Part shown: positions 1 to 8,533 of the stretch, piece by piece
Layout: each line of letters begins with the position of its first letter
How positions within the stretch are numbered: position 1 is the first letter of the stretch
NCBI RefSeq assembly: GCF_024706985.1
Contig: NZ_JAMCCX010000039.1
Coordinates: forward strand, 1 to 64,000
From: Alicyclobacillus sp. SP_1
Lineage (GTDB): Bacteria; Bacillota; Bacilli; Alicyclobacillales; Alicyclobacillaceae
DNA: 64,000 bases
Direction of reading: 5' to 3'
Notes under the pieces: generated by a model
Database searches by the model: none
The model's input: the letters and a program-made list of their open reading frames with translations, nothing else
What the model was told of the DNA's origin: nothing
Translations under genes and position numbers: made by a program

Positions 1-1520
1 AAAGGCAGACGGACAATGCTCATCAATCTTCCTTTTTGTCCCAAATTGAATTCGGATCGCTTAAGTTGACAGCATTGGCTGTAAGCCCCCATCCTATCGA
101 CCCGATTCGGACACATACCCGGAGTAGCAGTGGAGGCTCTATTACGCCTCCAGCCAAAACAGTCGTGAAGTCAGCCAAGCAGAAAACGTCCAACGAGACC
201 AAAACCAGAGGAGCAGAGACAGACAACCGCTCTAAAGCACATAGAGATTCCTCCACGACCGAATCGGAAACGGCTCAAAATCAAACCAGCAAGGTGGCCC
301 AGACATCTCGCTCAGATGCGTCGCAGTCAGGGAGTACAAACTCAGAACCTGCGCTTACGGGCACAACTCAGAATTCGGAAAACATCGGATTCGCACCGGT
401 TCAAGGTGGCAGCATAAAACTTCTGGCGCAGGCCCCGAAAAACGCGGGTACGTTGTCGGCCTCCGTCATACAATACGGGAGTTTACCCGAAACGACGAGT
501 AGCGGCACAGTCGTCAAAATTCCCGGCGCAGGCCCCTTTACACTGCCGACCTTGACCAGCGGAACTTACCTATACCTTCCACTGAAGCACGGTGTACTGT
601 GGGCGGTCATCCCGCCGACTACGGAATCAATCAGCGGATTGGTCGGAGAAGCGTACGAGCGTACCCCCATTTTCTATACAGCTTACCGCAACATCAACAC
701 GGCAGAAACGCTGGCGATAGACAATCCTCAAAACGGGACCACGAACGCCGCATCCATGGCGGGTCATCCTTCAATGGACCCAATGAGTCAAACCGCCCAG
801 CCATCCGACGTCAGGTCAGCCGCACAAGCGAACCAAACTGCTTCGGCCAACACGGCCACCCAATCGCTGCAGACCACTTCGTCCAAGAAATACGCGCCGG
901 ACAGTCCGTTCGGAGAAACCGAGTTGCTCGGAGAACTGCCCAGGACTACGCCTCCGACTGAATCATGGAGAAAGCAGTCTCTCAGTTGGTTCCATCCCAG
1001 GCAGGAAAGTATGCAAAGAGCATTGCAACCATTTGTTCAACCAGGTCGTGTCAACACGAATAGCCAAGCGGGGGAGCGCGGCGCGCGAGACGTACAGTTG
1101 AAAAGCTTTTACCGAATTTACCATGGGGCCTTGTTCGTCATCGCATTCCACAAAGACAACCAAACCCTGAACGAAGTCGTTCAGTGGAATACTCGTCGCA
1201 ACACACTCACGCCACTTGCCTGGTTGCCGAATGGCGGGGATGCGTTCAGTTGGCTGGCCGTGAGCCAGAGTGCCTTGTACGATGAGGTACGACACGTTCG
1301 CAAAAGTGAGCCCACCGCGTTCCGAGGACACCAGGAATATATCAACTTGAAAACCGGCCATATTCACCCTATCCAACTAGGACATTGGTCGGACGGCGGT
1401 GTGGGCGCAGGGAAGTCCCTGGCTTTTGAAGTCGACGACTCAAGCAATTGGGAACTCTTTACGCCAAGTTCAGTAGCCAACCGTTTACTCTCGAAGAATG
1501 ACGTCCAGACTAGTCACTAG
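1..1520 (+). CDS. Ser/Thr/Gln-rich hypothetical protein, 5' end outside the window
   Basis: The reading frame is open from the left edge, so the gene almost certainly starts upstream; the first in-window start-like codon is a TTG at 36 with no convincing ribosome binding site. The first roughly 100 visible residues are low complexity, rich in Ser, Thr, Gln and Asn. A second low-complexity stretch lies near the middle. The last 150 residues are more ordered, with several Trp, Tyr and His residues and repeated beta-strand-like hydrophobic patterns. I recognise no family and see no membrane segment or signal in the visible part. It ends 23 bases before an isoaspartyl dipeptidase gene on the same strand and may share its transcript. 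Function unknown. The low-complexity linker suggests an extended or surface-exposed protein, but that is inference. Confidence 0.7.
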   Translation, partial: RQTDNAHQSSFLSQIEFGSLKLTALAVSPHPIDPIRTHTRSSSGGSITPPAKTVVKSAKQKTSNETKTRGAETDNRSKAHRDSSTTESETAQNQTSKVAQTSRSDASQSGSTNSEPALTGTTQNSENIGFAPVQGGSIKLLAQAPKNAGTLSASVIQYGSLPETTSSGTVVKIPGAGPFTLPTLTSGTYLYLPLKHGVLWAVIPPTTESISGLVGEAYERTPIFYTAYRNINTAETLAIDNPQNGTTNAASMAGHPSMDPMSQTAQPSDVRSAAQANQTASANTATQSLQTTSSKKYAPDSPFGETELLGELPRTTPPTESWRKQSLSWFHPRQESMQRALQPFVQPGRVNTNSQAGERGARDVQLKSFYRIYHGALFVIAFHKDNQTLNEVVQWNTRRNTLTPLAWLPNGGDAFSWLAVSQSALYDEVRHVRKSEPTAFRGHQEYINLKTGHIHPIQLGHWSDGGVGAGKSLAFEVDDSSNWELFTPSSVANRLLSKNDVQTSH

Positions 1521-1543
1521 ACTGGACGAGGAGAGATGCCCGA

Positions 1544-2881
1544 TTGTCGCTACTCACATTGATTCAACACGCCACAATTTATAGTCCAAAACCGCTTGGA
1601 CAAAAAGACATTCTCATCGGCGGGAGCGAAATTTTAGCGATTGGAGACGACTTGAGCATTCACGGAAGTCTTCCGAATTTGCGAACGGTCGACGCTTCTG
1701 GTCTCCTCCTGTTTCCAGGCCTTATCGATCAGCACGTACACATGGCCGGAGGCGGCGGCGAAGGCGGCTTCCACTATCGCACACCAGAAATTTCTCTCAG
1801 TCACGTCACGACTGCGGGTGTGACGACGGCAGTCGGGGTACTCGGGACAGACGGGGTGACCCGCTCCACCCGTGAGCTTTTGGCTAAAGCACAGGCATTG
1901 GACTACGAAGGGATTAGCACCTACATATACTCGGGCGCTTACCAGGTACCTACACGTACCATCACTGGCATGCCGCGCAGTGACATCGTGCTCATTGACA
2001 AAGTCATTGGGATTGGCGAAATTGCCATTGCCGACTCGCGCTCCAGCCATCCGAGTGAGCGCGACTTGGCCGAACTGGCAAGCGAAGCACGAGTCGGAGG
2101 CCTGCTCGCAGGTAAAGCTGGCGTACTGCATCTGCACGTGGGAGATGACGACGAGAGGCTGCAGATTTTGTTTGAATTGATTGAGAAGACGGAACTGCCT
2201 CTGTCCACGTTTGTGCCTACTCATCTGAACCGCAACCCAGACTTGCTGAAAGACGCTGTGCGCTATGGCAAACGAGGTGGACTTGTAGATGTGACGTCAG
2301 GCATCCGCCCCGATGAACACGACCACGTGTCCGTGAAGCCCTCCAAAGCCATTCGCCAGCTCTTGGACCAAGGTGTTCCTGCTTCCCGCATTACCATGAG
2401 TTCAGACAGCAATGGAAGTTCTCCAATTTTTGACGATCGCGGTAAGATGACCGCGATGGGCATTGGCTCGATTCGCACTCTGTGGGAGGAAGTCGTCGAC
2501 ACGATAGTTCAAGAAGAAATTCCACCCGAGACCGCTGTCCGCTTTGTTACCGAGCACGTAGCCCGGGTATTGAAACTCAGCACGAAAGGAAAAATCAGAG
2601 CAGGCTATGACGCCGACCTCTTGCTGACCGATGGGCAATACCGAATACAGCACGTCTTCGCAAAAGGTCGACATGTCGTCGAAGATGGAAAAGCAATCGT
2701 TTTTGGCACCTTTGAAAACATTGAAGATGTTCCCGGTTCACCCGACAGCAAGACAAAAACTGGCGACATATCGCCCGAGCGAGGCCGTACGATGTTGTCT
2801 CCCGACGAGGACGACGAAGACGATTTTCCAGACCCGGACGAGCGCCAAGCCAAGAGCCGACGTCGCAACTACTGTTGTTGA
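1544..2881 (+). CDS. iadA: Isoaspartyl dipeptidase (beta-aspartyl peptidase)
   Basis: Zinc-dependent amidohydrolase-fold enzyme that cleaves beta-aspartyl dipeptides arising from spontaneous isomerisation of Asn and Asp in proteins; cytoplasmic. The metal site motif HVH is at residues 64-66, with further ligand candidates His196/His198, His227 and Asp288 in SSDSN. The lysine that is carbamylated in the E. coli enzyme appears to be replaced by Glu159 in GIGEIAIAD, which would bridge the metals directly. The core ends near residue 390; an acidic tail with a run of Asp/Glu and a terminal NYCC follows and is not part of the family core. Translation starts at TTG 1544 behind a gaggagag site at 1528-1535; the ATG at 1536 is out of frame. 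Confidence 0.92.
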   Translation: MSLLTLIQHATIYSPKPLGQKDILIGGSEILAIGDDLSIHGSLPNLRTVDASGLLLFPGLIDQHVHMAGGGGEGGFHYRTPEISLSHVTTAGVTTAVGVLGTDGVTRSTRELLAKAQALDYEGISTYIYSGAYQVPTRTITGMPRSDIVLIDKVIGIGEIAIADSRSSHPSERDLAELASEARVGGLLAGKAGVLHLHVGDDDERLQILFELIEKTELPLSTFVPTHLNRNPDLLKDAVRYGKRGGLVDVTSGIRPDEHDHVSVKPSKAIRQLLDQGVPASRITMSSDSNGSSPIFDDRGKMTAMGIGSIRTLWEEVVDTIVQEEIPPETAVRFVTEHVARVLKLSTKGKIRAGYDADLLLTDGQYRIQHVFAKGRHVVEDGKAIVFGTFENIEDVPGSPDSKTKTGDISPERGRTMLSPDEDDEDDFPDPDERQAKSRRRNYCC

Positions 2882-2926
2882 CAATCCCCGGTTTCTGGAG
2901 TACTCCTCTTAAGGCATAAGCGGTGT

Positions 2927-2947
2927 GGCGGCTGACACTCAGCCGCC
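2927..2947. terminator. Hairpin between convergent iadA and folE
   Basis: Perfect 8-bp inverted repeat GGCGGCTG / CAGCCGCC with a 5-base loop. It sits between two convergent genes and overlaps the folE stop codon. Neither side has a run of T, so it is at best a weak intrinsic terminator. Confidence 0.4.
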
Positions 2948-3589
2948 GTATCGCACCATCTGTAACACCTCTTCACGACGCTTGATGTCTTCTGCAAACT
3001 CGCCGCGTGTAGCAATCGTCAATGTTTTGCTTCCCGGTTTTTGAATTCCTCTCATATTCATACAGAGATGCTCCGCGTCGACGACGACCATCACTCCCCG
3101 TGGGTCCAACCCACGATGCAGTGTATCCGCGATTTCGTTCGTCATCCGCTCCTGAACTTGGGGTCTCTTTGCAACTGTGTCGACTAAACGAGCAAGTTTC
3201 GAGAGTCCTGTGACCGTACCGTGACTCGGCAAATAGGCAACATGCGCACGCCCAAAAAACGGCAACAAATGATGTTCGCACATTGAATAAAATGGAATAT
3301 CTCGAACAAATACAATTTCGTCATGCTGTACATGAAACCGAGCAGAAAGTTCATTCGCAGGATTTTTATGAAGTCCAGCAAATATCTCCTCATACATCCT
3401 CGAGACGCGTGCAGGCGTGTCGAGAAGACCTTCCCGGTCTGGATTTTCTCCGACGGCCTCTAAAATCATACGCACTGCTGCTTCAATTTTTGGCTTGTCC
3501 ACGTATTGAACCGATTGTGTTTCAACTGTTTCTTCCGTCAACGTCGCCAGCGTCTCAAAATGCGCATCGCGATTGGTGTTTTTTAACAT
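2939..3589 (-). CDS. folE: GTP cyclohydrolase I
   Basis: Converts GTP to 7,8-dihydroneopterin triphosphate, the first step of tetrahydrofolate synthesis and, in many bacteria, of queuosine-type deazapurines. The 216-residue length fits the family. Zinc ligands of type I enzymes are visible: Cys104 and His107 in SMCEHH and Cys176 in EHLCMNMRG. The active-site stretches [13 protein letters not shown] and [10 protein letters not shown] are intact. The first 30 residues are a variable N-terminal extension. The start ATG at 3589 is preceded by an agggagag site. It lies downstream of the photolyase/MerR pair on the same strand, separated by 187 bases, so co-transcription is possible but not shown. 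A partner folate gene, folB, is elsewhere at 17567-17977. Confidence 0.97.
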   Translation of the reverse strand: MLKNTNRDAHFETLATLTEETVETQSVQYVDKPKIEAAVRMILEAVGENPDREGLLDTPARVSRMYEEIFAGLHKNPANELSARFHVQHDEIVFVRDIPFYSMCEHHLLPFFGRAHVAYLPSHGTVTGLSKLARLVDTVAKRPQVQERMTNEIADTLHRGLDPRGVMVVVDAEHLCMNMRGIQKPGSKTLTIATRGEFAEDIKRREEVLQMVRYGG

Positions 3590-3776
3590 GATATCATCTC
3601 TCCCTATGCCCGCCTTGTTCCAGCGGTATTCGGAACTTGTTCGCTAGCAACGATGGTACTTGTGTCTGTATCGAGTCTCTCTTCGCATTATACCCTTATC
3701 TGCTCTCGGGCCAGCTACCTATCCACAAAGGCGAGACATACCCCACCCTGTTCTACGAAAGAAGACGCCACTGCGT

Positions 3777-4736
3777 TCACCTCTCGGAATGCGTTCGCGA
3801 GACACGATACACCTCTTCTGCAGACGTGGCGACATGAATGTGATAGAGTCGGTGGTGCTGCGCAAAACTTAACGCCCCATCCCCACCCACATAAAAATCG
3901 ACGCTCGGATGCATGCTTGCAAACTCGTCGAGTACCGACAATACTTGGTCGTCCTGTTCAAACGGCGTCCATGTCGAGGCAGACAGCGCCACGCGAACTG
4001 GCCGCAATCTCAGTACCGCTTCCTCAATCGCCCCGGGTGCTGGCGAGGCACCGAGGAAGAGCGTCCGCCAACCAGCAAGCGACGATTCAATCAAGAGCAT
4101 GTGCAAGGGTATCTCGTGACGTTCATAAGGAAGACACGAAGCGAGTAAAAGTGGCCAAGCTGGCTGTTCGCGAAGCTCACCACGCACTTGCACAAGGAAA
4201 TCGCGAACCGTGATGGAGGCAATATGCTCCTGGTATTCACTCCATTGACCGCTTTCCCACAAGCGTCCTATTTCCCGTAAAAATGGTGTGAGAATCCGGT
4301 GCATTGTCTCCGTGATTCCATACTGCTGCGAACATCTCTGAAAAAGCGCAGCCATCTCCCCTTCCCTAGAGCCTTCGCCAAGTTCAATCAAGCGATGGAC
4401 AATTCTTTGGAGAGAGGGCTGCTGAACATTGGCATCAAAATCTTGCAAAGCTCCGAGATCGTCCGTCGGGAGATTGGCTGACCTCACTGCCAATGCTGCA
4501 TTTTTTACAGAATAACCATTCTGAACAAGTTCCTGTACTTTACTCAACAATTGAACGTCCTCTGCCGTATAGACTCGGTAGCCATTTTGCAAACGCCGCG
4601 GCTCAATAATCTGATATCGCTGCTCCCACTTGCGAATGAGTTGTGTGGTCAATCCTGTTTGGTCGGCCACTTGACGAATGCTGTAGTAGCCTGTCTCGCT
4701 TCGCACGGCATCTCTCCTCCCCGACACTCGCGACAT
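3777..4736 (-). CDS. MerR-family regulator with B12-binding domain (CarH/LitR-like photoreceptor)
   Basis: Transcriptional regulator of the adenosylcobalamin-dependent light-sensing type. An N-terminal MerR winged helix spans about residues 16-85 (YYSIRQVADQTGL, IRKWEQRY). A helical B12-capping domain carries the W-x9-EH signature, Trp160, Glu170 and His171. A C-terminal B12-binding Rossmann-like domain has E205-x-H207, whose His is the expected cobalt ligand, followed by conserved hydrophobic strands and YVGGDGA. The usual Gly of the DxHxxG motif is replaced by Pro210. CarH proteins of this family bind DNA as dark tetramers and release it when light cleaves the Co-C bond; that is family knowledge. 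The gene follows the photolyase by 24 bases on the same strand, which matches the frequent genetic link between such regulators and photolyases. Confidence 0.88.
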   Translation of the reverse strand: MSRVSGRRDAVRSETGYYSIRQVADQTGLTTQLIRKWEQRYQIIEPRRLQNGYRVYTAEDVQLLSKVQELVQNGYSVKNAALAVRSANLPTDDLGALQDFDANVQQPSLQRIVHRLIELGEGSREGEMAALFQRCSQQYGITETMHRILTPFLREIGRLWESGQWSEYQEHIASITVRDFLVQVRGELREQPAWPLLLASCLPYERHEIPLHMLLIESSLAGWRTLFLGASPAPGAIEEAVLRLRPVRVALSASTWTPFEQDDQVLSVLDEFASMHPSVDFYVGGDGALSFAQHHRLYHIHVATSAEEVYRVSRTHSER

Positions 4737-4759
4737 AAATTATCACCCATCTGCGGGCT

Positions 4760-6235
4760 CTACTTGGTCCATTCGGACAAGGCACCACCCGGTCTCAATC
4801 CATAGCTCTGACGAAGTCTCTCGAGCGCGCTATCTCGTGCAACCTTGACATCAACTATAGGCGCTGGATAATCCGGAGCAACCTCTTCCCGACACGGTTT
4901 GGACAGCAACCATGGCGCATGAATAAATTTGTCTGGTACACGCGACAGTTCTGGCACGTAGCTGCGAATAAAATCGCCATGCGGGTCGTACAGTCGGCTT
5001 TGGCGAACCGGATCGAACATTCGAAAATACGGTTGTGCATCCGTTCCGACGGACGCAGCCCATTGCCACCCTCCAACATTCAAGGGATGGTCGTAGTCGA
5101 GGAGGTGTCTCGCAAAATAGCGTTCCCCATCCCGCCAGTCTATGCCCAGTTGCTTTGTGGAGAAGGACGCGACCAACATGCGCAGACGATTCGACATGAA
5201 GCCCGTGCTATTCAACTGACGCATGGCTGCATCAATGATGGGAAATCCGGTTTCACCATGGAAAAACGCGCGCCTTTGGTGTTCGTCCGCAGGATATACG
5301 AGCGGGCGCCGCGGTCTGTGCAAGGGTTGCGCCGCGCTTTCCGGATGAGCATCCATGAGATGATAATAAAAGTCGCGCCAAGCTAACTGCCTGGAGTACG
5401 CCTCTGCAGAAATACTTTGCGTGCGGGACAGTGTTTCGAGCACAGCATACACCCAACGAGCAGACAAGGTCCCCGACCGAAACGCGTAGGATAGACGCGA
5501 AGACCCTCCACTAAGGAGATGACGGTCTTGCGCATATGCAGACAGCCCATTTTTCACAAACGACGCAAATGCGGTCAATGCCGCTTTTTCGCTGTATGTC
5601 TCTACCTCTCCTGGCGCAAAGTCCAGCAGTTCTTTCGGGATTGTCCGAAATGCGCGGTCTACATGCTTCAGCATTTCGTCCGGCAGTGCCTCGAAACGCT
5701 CTGACCCGAGACGGCATACAGCCTCTGCTATAGGTCGCTTCGGTGCACTTGCAAACCGATGATAGAATGGAGAAAAGCGCACATAACTGCTAGGTTGTCC
5801 AGACCCGTCCCGTTGTGGCATCAAGTCAGAGAGGCGCGTAATGGTTCTTTCTTCGGGCTGATGAACCTCCACACCAAAACGAGCAACCAACGCCGTGACC
5901 GCGGCATCCCTCGTTTTCGCATACGGAGTGACGTCGCGAGCAAAGACCAGATGTCGCGCGCGGATAGCCGCGCAGACCGCTGGAACGACATTAGCGGGAT
6001 CGCCATAAAGCACATGCAGCGAGATACCAAGCCGCTCCAGAGACTGCGAGAAAGCCAAAACGCTGGCCACAAAGGCTCGACGTTGCGCCAACGACCGCGT
6101 GGTGTCGCCGATTTGCTTTGGATGCAACACGACAATCGGAACAATGTTCTCTCTAGCAAGAGAGCATGCACACTCCAGAGCTGGGTTGTCGAGTAAGCGC
6201 AAATCCCGCCGCAGCCAAACGACGGTATCAATCAT
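4760..6235 (-). CDS. Deoxyribodipyrimidine photolyase (cryptochrome/photolyase family, class I)
   Basis: Light-driven FAD enzyme repairing cyclobutane pyrimidine dimers. At 491 residues it fits class I photolyases. The N-terminal alpha/beta antenna domain begins with [16 protein letters not shown]. The C-terminal FAD domain contains the R-Q-L-A-W-R-D-F-Y motif, the [12 protein letters not shown] stretch and [22 protein letters not shown], all diagnostic. The start ATG at 6235 follows a ggagagtgagga site. It is the first gene of an operon with the B12-binding MerR regulator downstream. Its promoter region at 6273-6302 carries an 11-bp-spaced repeat array that is a candidate operator for that regulator, so expression is probably induced by light. 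Confidence 0.95.
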   Translation of the reverse strand: MIDTVVWLRRDLRLLDNPALECACSLARENIVPIVVLHPKQIGDTTRSLAQRRAFVASVLAFSQSLERLGISLHVLYGDPANVVPAVCAAIRARHLVFARDVTPYAKTRDAAVTALVARFGVEVHQPEERTITRLSDLMPQRDGSGQPSSYVRFSPFYHRFASAPKRPIAEAVCRLGSERFEALPDEMLKHVDRAFRTIPKELLDFAPGEVETYSEKAALTAFASFVKNGLSAYAQDRHLLSGGSSRLSYAFRSGTLSARWVYAVLETLSRTQSISAEAYSRQLAWRDFYYHLMDAHPESAAQPLHRPRRPLVYPADEHQRRAFFHGETGFPIIDAAMRQLNSTGFMSNRLRMLVASFSTKQLGIDWRDGERYFARHLLDYDHPLNVGGWQWAASVGTDAQPYFRMFDPVRQSRLYDPHGDFIRSYVPELSRVPDKFIHAPWLLSKPCREEVAPDYPAPIVDVKVARDSALERLRQSYGLRPGGALSEWTK

Positions 6236-6272
6236 ACGCGTTCCTCACTCTCCAAGAGGTTACCACCCTTCT

Positions 6273-6302
6273 ATTGTACAACGATTGTACAGGGTATGTA
6301 TA
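6273..6302 (-). promoter_or_regulatory. Photolyase promoter overlapped by an 11-bp-spaced operator array
   Basis: Three copies of a 7-bp element lie at 6274 (TTGTACA), 6285 (TTGTACA) and 6296 (ATGTATA), each start 11 bp apart, on the plus strand. On the minus strand the same bases contain a plausible promoter: TATACA at 6302-6297, an 18-bp spacer and TACAAT at 6278-6273, placing the transcription start about 30 bases before the photolyase ATG. Published CarH operators consist of direct repeats at about one helical turn overlapping the promoter, with a TnnACA core; TGTACA fits that core. Assignment to the regulator at 3777-4736 is inference from architecture and neighbourhood. Confidence 0.7.
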
Positions 6303-6359
6303 GTAACGGAACAAAAGAGCCTTCGATTTCCCGAAGGTCGGCGGAAGGAGAACGAAACG

Positions 6360-7421
6360 ATGTCCGAATGTCGCCTGTGCACAACGGGCCAACGAGGCTT
6401 CATTGTCCATTTTCCATCGGAAGAAACGTGCGGAAAGTATTCTTTGCGCCAGCAGGCAGACCCTTACGCTTACCACCCAATGAATGAAAAATCCGTGTGG
6501 TATGAAGAAAAACTCTTTTACAAGAACTTCGACTTTTGGCGCGAGGTCAATGCGGCCGACTCATGGATAGTGGAAGCTGCGCGTTGGGACACCGCTGGGC
6601 CAGTTTCAGAAGGCACTGCCCATTGGGCCGTTCTTCAGCAACAAAGACCAGCTTGGTGGGTGCGCGATGTGATTGACGAAGAGCGAATTCGGATGATGAT
6701 GCAGCCCATTGTCGACCGCTCGGACAACTCCATTCTCGGCTACGAGATGCTGGCGCGAGGCGTTGATTTGAACGGAGGAACCATCTCGCCTCTGACCCTC
6801 TATGAAGCCGCTCGCGCGCAGGAGGAAATGTTCCGGCTCGACCGCGCTTGCCGCATTGCTGCCATCCGCGCGGGCGCATCGCTCCCAGTCGAGCAGTTTA
6901 TCTTTGTGAACTTTATACCGACGTCCATTTATGTACCGGAACACTGTTTGCAGACGACCATTCAGGCGGCCGACAAGGCCAAAGTTCTACACACGCAAGT
7001 CATATTCGAAGTCGTGGAGACAGACTTTGTAGAAGATTTGCCTCACCTTAAGTCCATTCTCCAGTACTATCGGTCACAAGGATTTCGCTATGCCCTCGAC
7101 GATGTAGGAGAAGGTTTTAATACTTTGGAACTCATATCCCAACTCGAGCCGGACGTCATCAAACTTGACCGAAAATGGGTCAGTCAGATTGGCCACTCCT
7201 CTGAAAAACAGGAAACCGCCATGAGCATTCTCAAAGCAGCTCAGGCGGTAGGGGCCATTCCGCTGGCGGAAGGCGTAGAGACCGAGAGTGAAGCCGAGAC
7301 GCTCCGCACCATGGGATATGCATGGCAACAGGGGTATTACTATGGGCGCCCGGATTGGGCGCCGCAAACCTCGCTTCAGTGGACGAGAGCGCACGACCCC
7401 CGCTCTGTGGACAAACCTTGA
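6360..7421 (+). CDS. EAL-domain protein, putative c-di-GMP phosphodiesterase
   Basis: Hydrolysis of cyclic di-GMP is predicted. The EAL domain covers about residues 105-345 and keeps its key residues: Glu in GYEMLAR, Asn in FVNFIP, Glu in IFEVVETD, the Asp pair in ALDDVGEGF, Lys in VIKLDRKW, Glu in AEGVETE and Gln in [10 protein letters not shown]. It should therefore be catalytically competent. The first 100 residues are not a known sensor to me; they begin with a Cys-x2-Cys pair and a further Cys near residue 23, possibly a metal or redox site. Start ATG 6360 is chosen because of a ggaagg/aggag site at 6344-6350; the longer open frame from 6099 would lie antisense to the photolyase. It shares the divergent operator region with the photolyase. 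Confidence 0.9.
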   Translation: MSECRLCTTGQRGFIVHFPSEETCGKYSLRQQADPYAYHPMNEKSVWYEEKLFYKNFDFWREVNAADSWIVEAARWDTAGPVSEGTAHWAVLQQQRPAWWVRDVIDEERIRMMMQPIVDRSDNSILGYEMLARGVDLNGGTISPLTLYEAARAQEEMFRLDRACRIAAIRAGASLPVEQFIFVNFIPTSIYVPEHCLQTTIQAADKAKVLHTQVIFEVVETDFVEDLPHLKSILQYYRSQGFRYALDDVGEGFNTLELISQLEPDVIKLDRKWVSQIGHSSEKQETAMSILKAAQAVGAIPLAEGVETESEAETLRTMGYAWQQGYYYGRPDWAPQTSLQWTRAHDPRSVDKP

Positions 7422-7428
7422 CAGCAGC

Positions 7429-7540
7429 CACAACGGTCTGCAACGTTTCCATACAGTTACCGCAGTAGCGACAGATAGATTGGTCATCCTCCACCGGTCA
7501 CAACGGTCTGTAACGTCTCTATACAGTTACGACAGTAGCG
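7429..7540. repeat. Two imperfect 42-bp direct repeats between convergent genes
   Basis: A 42-bp unit at 7429-7470 recurs at 7499-7540 with five mismatches; the 28 bases between are unrelated. Each begins cacaacggtctg and ends cagtagcg. The pair fills the gap between the EAL gene and the end of the TetR gene. It carries no intrinsic-terminator signature and no third copy was seen in the window. Function unknown. Confidence 0.85.
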
Positions 7541-8207
7541 TCCCCTGCTCGCCTCGACCTTCCGTCGACCGCGGTGCAGGTTTTTTTGCGGTCAGAACTG
7601 CCCATGTGCAGTCCACTACGTACCTCGCCGCATCTTCCACGGCAGAAAAGTAATTATGGCCTTCCCCGTCTTTCAAATTTCCCAGAGAGAGAAGATGCAA
7701 AAACGTGTGGGCCGCTAAATATGCGTTGTCTGCACATACTTCTCCATCTGCATTGGCCCGCTCAATCGCATCGGCAAGACGCTTGGCCAGCCGCTCTTCC
7801 GCTTCTTGCATGCGGCGAATCTGTGCCTTGCTCAACATGGGCTTCGCCTCATGCATTAAGGTGGTAAATTCCAACCGAGTCTGTTCTACCCGCAGTCGCG
7901 CCAAGGTGATGTTGTACAGGCGTTCGTACAGAGACTGCTCGCGCCGCAATAAATCCTCCGTGCGCTCTTCAATCAACGCCATCAACTGCACGATGGAGGC
8001 GGTGAACAGACTCGATTTGTTTGCAAAGTGATAGTAAATGCTGGCCTTCGTCAAATTGCACTCGCGTGCCACCATCTCCACACTGACGCCTTCATAACCA
8101 AGGTCCATAAAGAGGTTCGCTGCATGCGTTAAGATGCTGTTCGCTGTTGGTGTTTCTCCCGCTTGCTGCTTAGGCCGACCGGGGCGCCGGCGTAAAGAGA
8201 CCGTCAC
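7527..8207 (-). CDS. TetR/AcrR-family transcriptional regulator
   Basis: DNA-binding repressor, 226 residues. The N-terminal helix-turn-helix is clear at about residues 22-70, with NLFMDLGYEGVSVEMVA, the recognition helix TKASIYYHF and NKSSLF. The C-terminal helical ligand domain is unique to subfamilies and contains a typical amphipathic dimer region; the ligand cannot be read from sequence. The first 18 residues are basic and proline-rich, as in many TetR proteins. The gene is monocistronic on the minus strand, with a 326-base upstream gap that separates it from the divergent SGNH hydrolase gene. No obvious target operon is adjacent, so the target is unknown. Confidence 0.9.
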   Translation of the reverse strand: MTVSLRRRPGRPKQQAGETPTANSILTHAANLFMDLGYEGVSVEMVARECNLTKASIYYHFANKSSLFTASIVQLMALIEERTEDLLRREQSLYERLYNITLARLRVEQTRLEFTTLMHEAKPMLSKAQIRRMQEAEERLAKRLADAIERANADGEVCADNAYLAAHTFLHLLSLGNLKDGEGHNYFSAVEDAARYVVDCTWAVLTAKKPAPRSTEGRGEQGTLLS

Positions 8208-8533
8208 CGAAGATACCTCCCTGGAGCCGTCAGTTCAATCCATTCCACAAAAAAATCATTTTCACCCCAGTTTACTGCAAAGAGTCCCGCTTGTGAAGTA
8301 AGCAGACTCCTACGTGTGAATTCGCGGTTCATGTCAACGCACGACTCAAGAATGGGCCAGACACCGTACAGTCACCGGGTCACGGCGACCCGTAGAAGCA
8401 TGGAATGAAGGAGCACCCCATGACCTCTTGGCGCGAGGTCTATAAACTTTCCCATTTTGCATAGACCGCGAAGTCGTACAAGACTGACTGGAGCAAACAA
8501 GCGTGAGACATTCAAGGAGGGGACCATGATACC
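8208..8533. other. Intergenic region between divergent TetR and SGNH hydrolase genes
   Basis: No gene is supported here. The only structure seen is a 6-bp perfect inverted repeat, CGGGTC / GACCCG with a 5-base loop, at 8376-8392, which could be a regulator site or chance. An aaggagggg ribosome binding site at 8514-8522 belongs to the downstream gene. No clear sigma-A promoter pair was found. Confidence 0.5.

Noticed and set aside
6099-6359. Longer N-terminus of the EAL protein from 6099
   Set aside because: It would lie antisense to the photolyase start and promoter, has no ribosome site, and the ATG at 6360 has a good one.
7429-7540. Possible CRISPR-like repeats
   Set aside because: Only two units with several mismatches and no cas genes in the window.
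8376-8392. CGGGTC/GACCCG inverted repeat as a TetR operator
   Set aside because: Too short and GC-rich to be distinguished from chance, and far from both starts.
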